NCBI GenBank assembly: GCA_964352225.1
Contig: CAYGRM010000226.1
Coordinates: 1-10,970 of the forward strand
Length of the DNA: 10,970 nt
Origin: CAJQQY01 sp964352225
GTDB lineage: Bacteria; Bacteroidota; Bacteroidia; Chitinophagales; Saprospiraceae
Direction: 5' to 3'
A program made the translations under genes and the position numbers. Shown here in pieces: positions 1 through 4,907 of this stretch (position 1 is the stretch's first letter; the number at the start of each line of letters is the position of its first letter). The notes under the pieces are model-generated. The model saw only the letters and a program-made list of their open reading frames with translations. It did no database searches and was not told where the DNA came from.

Positions 1-15
1 GGATGGAAACACAGT

Positions 16-55
16 ATCTTATATGGTTCAAATTTATTTTTATGAGAAAGCCCTT
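16..55. repeat. End of a repeat element, second copy of the 4619-4754 element terminus
   Basis: These 40 bases match 4714-4753 at 39 of 40 positions; the one difference is A32 against G4730. The match includes the terminal inverted repeat of the MITE-like element at 4619-4754 (TATTTTTATGAGAAAGCC, 35-52). Inward of base 16 the two copies diverge. This copy is therefore either the right end of a different, possibly larger, family member that continues off the left edge, or a diverged remnant. No coding sequence is visible in the part present. Confidence 0.7.
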
Positions 56-193
56 ATGTTTGAACAAAAGAAGAAATAATTGAAGGGTTTTTATCAATAT
101 CAAATATCACTCGGTTTGACTATAATCTATGTGACAAGGAAAAAAAATGAACACCACAAGCAACAAAAACACGTTTAAAATTTTCCAACAGCT
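56..193. other. Non-coding stretch with no recognised feature
   Basis: This AT-rich sequence lies between the element end at 16-55 and the inverted-repeat segment at 194-387. Only trivial reading frames occur, for example a 16-codon frame beginning at ATG 148. No tRNA, terminator or convincing promoter was found. Confidence 0.5.
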
Positions 194-387
194 TTAGAGA
201 CTGTTTTGAATTATTATGCCACCAAATCCAGTCGGTTTGGCTTGCCTAACTTTTTTATGCGTCTTTTTTCACCACATTTCGTTTTTTTCTCGGGCAATAA
301 CTAAGGCTATTCCCCTCCAAAAAAGCCTCATTTGGCAAAAAAATACACTATAAAAAATTTTAGCACACATTTCAAAACAGCCTCTAA
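194..387. repeat. Inverted-repeat-bounded segment, candidate small non-autonomous element
   Basis: The left end (194-210, TTAGAGACTGTTTTGAA) is the reverse complement of the right end (371-387) at 16 of 17 positions. The enclosed ~194 bases have no substantial gene. A 20-codon minus-strand frame from ATG at 331 to a stop at 269 is the best frame visible and may be a degraded remnant. No target-site duplication is obvious at the borders, so a transposition origin is unproven. The segment ends five bases beyond the stop codon of the minus-strand porP/sprF-like gene, so a transcript of that gene would run through it. It might then fold as a long-range hairpin and act in 3' end formation. The arms resemble insertion-sequence ends in style, but no family is assigned. 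Confidence 0.45.
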
Positions 388-391
388 GTTT

Positions 392-1372
392 CTAAAATTG
401 ATACTGCGTCAAAGCCTCCCAAAATCTTGGAGTATACTCTTCCTTTTTCATATTATAAGAAAACTGCAAATTCAATTTCTCTTTTAACTTAACTCCCACA
501 AAACCAATCCAAACTGGATCATATTGTACACGGTAAGTTGTACCAATTGTATACTTTTTTCGGAAAGTCAGATAAGAAGAAAAGTCATGTTGATTTTTAT
601 TACTTTCTATTCCAAAATAATAAGGTTCATAATAATTATAATATTCATCTAGCACATCAAAACTATTAAACCTTAATAAGAAGGCTAAACTCCAATCCCA
701 ACTTTTAGCTAATTTAAAAGTATTTGCCGCCGAAACATTCACCGTCCTTTCAGTATTCACTTTATTCACAAAACTTTCCGTTTGTTCATTAAATCTAGCG
801 TACTTTTTAGGAACTAAATTCTGCACACTCACTCCCAATCTTAATTCCTTGTGCTGAAATGCCATTCCCAAATCCAACGATGGAAAGTTATACCACTTAT
901 TCCATTCGAGCGGAATAACCGAGTAATTATCAACCTTAATATTTATCTGAGAAAATTGCAGACCTATCCTTAATTGAGAATTTTCCTTCCAACGAAATCC
1001 GTAATTATATGCCAATCCGTAGCGATGCATTTTTCCAAAACTTTTTAGACTATATTCATATTGAACTCCGATCGCACTATTAATACTAGAAATCGGTTGT
1101 TCGAATGACAGGCTAGCGGTATAATTAAATTGTCGGTTCAAATCAAAATTTAACTGTCTTTTATCTTCAATTCCTGCCATGGCAGGATTAAAAACATATG
1201 GATTGAAAAAATGATAATTAGAAATAGAATTTATATCTAACACATTTACCACAGGTCCAAAGAAGTCCAAAGCAAGCAATCGATCAGCACTATTTGGTAA
1301 GAAAGTTTGGGCTTTAATGCTTATAGAATAGCCGAGGCAGCAAAAGAGAATCAGGAGAAAATATTTTTTCAT
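392..1372 (-). CDS. PorP/SprF family type IX secretion system membrane protein
   Basis: The 326-residue protein is predicted to be an outer-membrane beta-barrel of the PorP/SprF family. These proteins help particular T9SS cargo proteins to be secreted or anchored on the Bacteroidota surface, classically the SprB gliding adhesin. A signal peptide covers about residues 1-22 (MKK start, hydrophobic core, cleavage near KAQ). The family's N-terminal signature is clear at about 57-67: an NPYVFNPAMAG stretch with paired Asn-Pro residues and a terminal Ala-Gly. The rest alternates short polar turns with aromatic amphipathic strands, as in a barrel, and ends in an aromatic residue (QYQF). Length is normal for the family. 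PorP/SprF genes often sit beside a giant cargo gene with a type B sorting domain, but none is adjacent here. The T9SS protein at 4905-9800 carries a type A domain on the other strand, so a functional link is not established. The ATG at 1372 directly precedes the signal peptide. Confidence 0.88.
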   Translation of the reverse strand: MKKYFLLILFCCLGYSISIKAQTFLPNSADRLLALDFFGPVVNVLDINSISNYHFFNPYVFNPAMAGIEDKRQLNFDLNRQFNYTASLSFEQPISSINSAIGVQYEYSLKSFGKMHRYGLAYNYGFRWKENSQLRIGLQFSQINIKVDNYSVIPLEWNKWYNFPSLDLGMAFQHKELRLGVSVQNLVPKKYARFNEQTESFVNKVNTERTVNVSAANTFKLAKSWDWSLAFLLRFNSFDVLDEYYNYYEPYYFGIESNKNQHDFSSYLTFRKKYTIGTTYRVQYDPVWIGFVGVKLKEKLNLQFSYNMKKEEYTPRFWEALTQYQF

Positions 1373-1706
1373 AACAATATTATTTTTTCTTTGAGAAACT
1401 GATTTAGAGCATTATTAAAATTAGATGCTATCTACTAAGACTTACTTTAAAAAAGAATGGTTTGGTTGTCAATCCACAAAACGGATAAAAAGTAAAAATT
1501 AAATTTTCCTTCTCTAAAAATACTCCATAATCTCAGTCTTTAAATAATAAAATATTGAAAACAATTAAATACTTTTAATGGGGTTTTTGGAAATAAAGAA
1601 ACCTACCCATTAACAATTAATCAGCATCCAAAAACCTCTGAGACAAGACATTTCTAATCTTAAAAACAAACAAAGTTATTTACGTTTTCACTAAGCAAAT
1701 AAAAGA
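1373..1706. other. Divergent intergenic region between porP-like and mscS-like genes
   Basis: This 334-base AT-rich region lies upstream of both the minus-strand porP/sprF-like gene and the plus-strand MscS-like gene, so promoters for both are expected here. A 10-bp perfect inverted repeat (GGTTTTTGGA at 1582-1591, complement at 1627-1636) is separated by 35 bases. It is too loose to call a terminator. No reading frame of coding character was found. Confidence 0.5.
1671..1699 (-). promoter_or_regulatory. Possible Bacteroidota-type promoter reading toward the porP-like gene
   Basis: On the minus strand, TAACTTTG (1678-1671) fits the Bacteroidota -7 consensus TAnnTTTG. A TTTG (1699-1696) lies 17 bases upstream of it, at the short end of the spacing described for Flavobacterium promoters (TTG, 17-23 bases, TAnnTTTG). 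Transcription would begin near 1664 and leave a leader of roughly 290 bases before the start at 1372. In AT-rich DNA this match could be chance. Confidence 0.25.
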
Positions 1707-2201
1707 ATGGAACAATATAATTTACAACTAATTGAATCCGCAGTATCAATAATTACTTTCATTATAATATCAAAAGTTCTTCAAAGATTAATTGACAGAG
1801 CTGGGATAAAATTTTCCTACCACAAAACCAGAATTAAAATAGTAAAGAAGATTATTTCCTTTGTTATGTTCATAACCCTAATAGGAGTCTTATTATTAAT
1901 TTGGGCCATTGCTCCTTCTCAATTAGCAGGATATCTAGTTTCCTTATTTACAGTTATAGGAGTTGCCTTTTTAGCGCAATGGTCAGTATTATCGAACATT
2001 ACCTCTACTTTGATAATTTTCTTTAATCACCAGGTAAATATTGGAGACACGATAGTAATATTAGATAAAGACTACCAAATCGAAGGAAAAGTCAGCGATA
2101 TTGGAATTTTTTTTATTATTATCAAAGTTAATAGTCATGAATACGTTTCTTTGCCTAGCAATGTATTTATGCAAAAAATGGTTAAAAAAGTTAAAAGCTA
2201 A
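1707..2201 (+). CDS. Minimal MscS-family mechanosensitive ion channel
   Basis: The 164-residue inner-membrane protein is related to the small-conductance mechanosensitive channel MscS, which opens under membrane tension to release solutes during hypo-osmotic shock. Hydrophobic segments lie at about 8-26, 45-68 and 75-107. The third matches the MscS pore helix and its exit into the beta domain: an FLAQWSVLSNITS stretch followed by a short hydrophobic run and VNIGDTI, equivalent to the family's GxxxQGSLSNLxxG...FRPFxxGD region. The beta domain follows at about 108-158 and ends in LPSN, matching the family's IPN. The protein stops just after it and lacks the C-terminal alpha/beta vestibule, so it is much shorter than E. 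coli MscS (286 residues). No frameshift is visible and it ends in a basic tail, so it looks like a naturally short form. The antiporter gene follows after 96 bases on the same strand. Regulation is not visible. Confidence 0.8.
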   Translation: MEQYNLQLIESAVSIITFIIISKVLQRLIDRAGIKFSYHKTRIKIVKKIISFVMFITLIGVLLLIWAIAPSQLAGYLVSLFTVIGVAFLAQWSVLSNITSTLIIFFNHQVNIGDTIVILDKDYQIEGKVSDIGIFFIIIKVNSHEYVSLPSNVFMQKMVKKVKS

Positions 2202-2297
2202 AAGAGTAAATTATGATGATGATCAGATACAATCATTTGCTCCATCTTAGGCCTACATTGGCTATTACTTTTATTTCATAAGCATAAAAATTACTTT

Positions 2298-3254
2298 ATG
2301 ATAGTTTCCATATTTTTGATTTTGATTGGTTTCCTCTTTTTGATTAAAGGTGCAGATTGGATGGTCAATGGGGCTTCAGCACTTGCAAAAAAAAATAATA
2401 TTTCAGATTTAGCCATCGGACTAACCATTGTGGCTTTTGGTACATCAGCCCCGGAACTCGTGGTTAACATGATAGCTTCACTTGAAAATCATTCCGATAT
2501 TATTCTTGGAAACATAATTGGAAGTAACAATTTCAATCTATTTGTTATACTTGGCATTGTCGGACTCATTTTTCCAATCGCTGTTCAATCAACTACGGTA
2601 TGGAAAGAGATTCCAATTTCTTTTCTCGCTATTCTCCTATTATTTATTCTTGCTAATGATACTGTTGTTCAAAAAGTTAATGTAATATCAAGATTAGATG
2701 GATTCATCTTGTTTACAATTTTTCTGCTTTTCCTTGCATATATTTATAGACAAATGAAAAGGGAAACACCTAAGACTGAAATATCCACCGAGCAATTATC
2801 TAATTCTAAAATTTGGGGTTTCATTATTTTAGGTTTACTAGGGTTGGTCATTGGTGGGAAGTTAGTGGTGGACAATGCCATAGAAATTGCAACAAGTTTT
2901 GGGATTAGCGAAAAAGTTATTGGCTTGACGATAATTGCAGCAGGCACATCATTACCCGAGCTAATAACTTCAATCGTAGCAGCCTTTAAAAAAAATAGTG
3001 ATATAGCTATTGGAAACATAATCGGTTCAAATATTTTTAACATCCTCCTAATTCTATCGTTGAGCGCATTCATCAACCCAATCGACTACAACAATTCCTT
3101 TAATACAGAAATTTATTTTCTCGCAGGCGGTACAATCTTTTTATTTATTGCAATGTTCACCGGTAAAAAGAAACAATTGGACAGATGGGAAGCAGGTATT
3201 TTGTTGATTGCTTTTATTCTTTTTACAAAATATATGTTGGGAAATGAAATTTAG
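2298..3254 (+). CDS. Calcium/sodium antiporter, CaCA superfamily (YrbG-like)
   Basis: The 318-residue inner-membrane cation/calcium exchanger uses a sodium or proton gradient to move Ca2+ out of the cytoplasm. Both alpha-repeats that form the ion-binding site are present and intact. Repeat 1 has GTSAPE at 48-53 and GNIIGSNNFN at 71-80. Repeat 2 has GTSLPE at 216-221 and GNIIGSNIFN at 239-248. The conserved acidic residues are Glu53 and Glu221. About ten hydrophobic helices are visible, split by a charged cytoplasmic loop at about 151-171. Length and inverted two-repeat layout are typical of the bacterial YrbG/CaxA-type group. Ion specificity cannot be read from sequence alone. The ATG at 2298 opens directly into the first membrane helix. 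The next gene begins 82 bases after this stop, or overlaps it if a less likely upstream start is used. Co-transcription with the two downstream secreted proteins is therefore likely. Confidence 0.92.
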   Translation: MIVSIFLILIGFLFLIKGADWMVNGASALAKKNNISDLAIGLTIVAFGTSAPELVVNMIASLENHSDIILGNIIGSNNFNLFVILGIVGLIFPIAVQSTTVWKEIPISFLAILLLFILANDTVVQKVNVISRLDGFILFTIFLLFLAYIYRQMKRETPKTEISTEQLSNSKIWGFIILGLLGLVIGGKLVVDNAIEIATSFGISEKVIGLTIIAAGTSLPELITSIVAAFKKNSDIAIGNIIGSNIFNILLILSLSAFINPIDYNNSFNTEIYFLAGGTIFLFIAMFTGKKKQLDRWEAGILLIAFILFTKYMLGNEI

Positions 3255-3336
3255 AAAAAAGCAGAGCGAGAATGTATCCCAAATGGAAGTGCAAGACCTC
3301 AGCGAGCTGTCCAATTATCTAACTAAAAAATGCCTT

Positions 3337-3909
3337 ATGCCAAAAATATTTTTTATCCTAATTCTTATCTCCGTTCCATTTTCAGGATTCACCCAAACGA
3401 AATTTGAAAAGGAAACTTGTATGAAAAAAAAAGATGTACCTACCAAAGCATTAGTTTACGTTGATTCACTAAAATTCAATAAAAAAGTAAGATGGTATAA
3501 AGAAACTGGAATTAATACAACTTCTATCGAAGCTAAAACCAAATATAAAGGAAAGAAATATAGCATTGAGTTCAGTCCAGATGGCAATCTTGAAGATATC
3601 GAAATTAAAATAAAGTGGGCAGAAATTCCCCAAAACACACAAACCAAAATCACAGAATTCCTTAATTCAAGATACAAGAAATACAAAATTGACAAGATAC
3701 AAATACAGTATGTAGGAAATTCCAAAACAATATTTCACCATCTACGAAAAGGAGATACTCTCGAAGATGCTAAGATAAATTATGAGTTTGTCATCAACTC
3801 TAAGGTAAATAGAACCTATAAAAAGTTTGAATATTTATTCTCAGAATATGGCGAATTTCTAAGTTATGCTGAAATTGTTCTCAAGAATACCAATAATATC
3901 GAGTATTAA
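3337..3909 (+). CDS. Secreted PepSY-like domain protein
   Basis: This is a 190-residue exported protein of unknown function. ATG 3337 is chosen because it directly precedes a signal peptide (residues 1-20, MPKIFF start, hydrophobic core, FTQ at the end). The frame is open further upstream, with ATGs at 3244 and 3208. Those starts would bury the signal peptide behind a charged leader and overlap the antiporter gene. The mature part looks like two PepSY-like units of the putative beta-lactamase-inhibitor-like type common in Bacteroidota. Unit 1 (about 34-90) has a helix, VRWYKE, a KYKGKKYSIEF strand pair, then a DGNLEDIE turn. Unit 2 (about 98-180) repeats the plan with RYKKYKIDKI and an FSEYGEFLSYAEI strand-turn-strand. 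PepSY-related domains are generally periplasmic and bind peptides or inhibit partners; the role here is unknown. The DUF2490-like gene starts one base after the stop, which implies translational coupling. Confidence 0.65.
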   Translation: MPKIFFILILISVPFSGFTQTKFEKETCMKKKDVPTKALVYVDSLKFNKKVRWYKETGINTTSIEAKTKYKGKKYSIEFSPDGNLEDIEIKIKWAEIPQNTQTKITEFLNSRYKKYKIDKIQIQYVGNSKTIFHHLRKGDTLEDAKINYEFVINSKVNRTYKKFEYLFSEYGEFLSYAEIVLKNTNNIEY

Positions 3910-3910
3910 G

Positions 3911-4591
3911 ATGAGGCTATTCTTACTTTCCACATTGTTAATTTTATCATCACATTTAGGTAGTGCTCAGAGTAGCTACCAAATAGGGCTTTTGCCATCC
4001 ATAAATATTAACAAAAAACTCCCTAACGATTTCAGTCTGAATTTTAAAACAGAATCCAGACAAGAATTGAAAAGTGGTTTTTTTAATAAGCCAAATGATT
4101 TTAACTACAAATATGAGTTGACTGATTTCTCCATTATCACCGCCAAAAAAATTGCCATAAATAAATCTATAACCATTGGCTACTTGTTGAGAATAAGAGA
4201 AAATAATGTAATCAATAGAAGTATCCAACAATTTATCACTACCAAAAATTATTCAGGTTTTAAAATAGCCCATCGAATCTCTACTGACCAGACATTTGAG
4301 AAAGGGGAAGAAACGGAATTTAGGATTAGGTATAGATTCTCTTCAGAAATTGCTTTGAATGGTCTGTCCGTTGACCCGAAGGAATTTTATCTTAAATTCA
4401 ATAATGAGTATTTAAATTCATGGCAAGGAGGAGATTATGATTTTGAAATAAGAATAGTTCCTTTCGTAGGGTATGTTTTTTCTAGTTCTAAAAAGTTAGA
4501 ATTAGGGTTAGATTATCGAATGGATTCTTTTATCAAGGATAGTTCGAGGAATCGATTTTGGATTGGCGTTAATTGGTTTCAGTCAATCTGA
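3911..4591 (+). CDS. DUF2490-like outer-membrane beta-barrel protein
   Basis: The predicted exported protein has 226 residues. ATG 3911 is chosen because it lies one base after the preceding stop and begins a clean signal peptide (residues 1-20, ending GSAQ). The longer frame from 3866 would overlap the upstream gene and put 15 extra residues before the signal. The mature protein consists of alternating strands rich in aromatic and basic residues. They include an early NFKTESRQELKSG motif, a central RISTDQTFEKG and RIRYRFSSE pair, and a late LELGLDYRMDSF, followed by a C-terminal WIGVNWFQ strand. This pattern and length fit the DUF2490 group of Bacteroidota outer-membrane proteins, whose function is not established. 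The tight spacing suggests joint expression with the secreted PepSY-like protein, and the two could interact at the outer membrane. A repeat element begins 27 bases after the stop. Confidence 0.7.
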   Translation: MRLFLLSTLLILSSHLGSAQSSYQIGLLPSININKKLPNDFSLNFKTESRQELKSGFFNKPNDFNYKYELTDFSIITAKKIAINKSITIGYLLRIRENNVINRSIQQFITTKNYSGFKIAHRISTDQTFEKGEETEFRIRYRFSSEIALNGLSVDPKEFYLKFNNEYLNSWQGGDYDFEIRIVPFVGYVFSSSKKLELGLDYRMDSFIKDSSRNRFWIGVNWFQSI

Positions 4592-4618
4592 AAATAAGTA
4601 ACAAAATATTAACCTCAA

Positions 4619-4754
4619 AAAAGGCTTTCTCATAAAAATATCATGTAAGGTTTAATGTGTCTTTTTTTTAACCATAAAAGACATTTAAGAACATATAAGC
4701 CTCCATTATGGGAATCTTATATGGTTCAAGTTTATTTTTATGAGAAAGCCCTTT
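4619..4754. mobile_element. MITE-like element with terminal inverted repeats and target-site duplication
   Basis: Bases 4619-4640 and 4733-4754 are inverted repeats matching at 21 of 22 positions, with 18 perfect bases at 4623-4640 against 4733-4750. Direct repeats TTAACCTCAAA flank the element at 4609-4619 and 4753-4763. Because the repeat overlaps the A/T-rich ends, the true target duplication is 8-11 bp. The interior is too short for a transposase and folds into two smaller hairpins. One pairs TGTCTTTT at 4658-4665 with 4676-4683; the other pairs CATATAAG at 4692-4699 with 4716-4723. A 40-bp match to the right end recurs at 16-55. Together these fit a non-autonomous miniature element moved by a transposase encoded elsewhere. 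It lies between two plus-strand transcription units and could end or insulate transcription. The parent IS family was not identified. Confidence 0.75.
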
Positions 4755-4904
4755 AACCTCAAATAAAACTTGGAAAGTTAACGAAGAATGATTTAAGTTG
4801 ACTCTTGCAATGTGATAAAGCAAAGAAATCTTAAAAAAATATTATCCTCAGACAACCATTTTGCCAATCATGACATATTAGTAATAAATAAAACAATATA
4901 TGTC
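4755..4904. other. Leader region of the giant T9SS protein gene
   Basis: These 150 AT-rich bases separate the repeat element from the chosen start at 4905. An in-frame ATG at 4812 keeps the frame open but would add 31 residues before the signal peptide. No promoter matching TAnnTTTG with an upstream TTG was found, so the promoter is either non-canonical or lies in or before the repeat element. Confidence 0.4.
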
Positions 4905-4907
4905 ATG
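4869..4907 (+). promoter_or_regulatory. Perfect 10-bp inverted repeat overlapping the start codon
   Basis: CATGACATAT at 4869-4878 is the exact reverse complement of ATATGTCATG at 4898-4907, with 19 bases between. The last three bases of the right arm are the ATG chosen as the start of the giant T9SS protein gene. In RNA this would place the start codon inside a stem. In DNA the half-sites are about 29 bp centre to centre, close to three helical turns, as for a dimeric regulator. Whether it acts as an operator or a translational hairpin is inference. Confidence 0.45.

Noticed and set aside
269..331. 20-codon minus-strand frame within the 194-387 segment
   Set aside because: It is too short and has no recognisable homology or start context. 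It is mentioned only as a possible remnant.
2213..2281. 22-codon frame between the MscS-like and antiporter genes
   Set aside because: It begins with a repetitive ATGATGATG run and shows no coding character or conservation signal.
2744..3076. Minus-strand 110-codon open frame
   Set aside because: It lies entirely inside the clearly conserved antiporter gene on the other strand and shows no family signature of its own.
4798..4818. TTGACT followed by TGATAA as a sigma-70-like promoter before the giant gene
   Set aside because: The spacing is only 9 bases instead of about 17, and the consensus is not the one used by Bacteroidota.
4812..4904. 31-residue N-terminal extension of the giant protein
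   Set aside because: The extension would place a charged segment before a clean signal peptide beginning at 4905, so the internal start is preferred.
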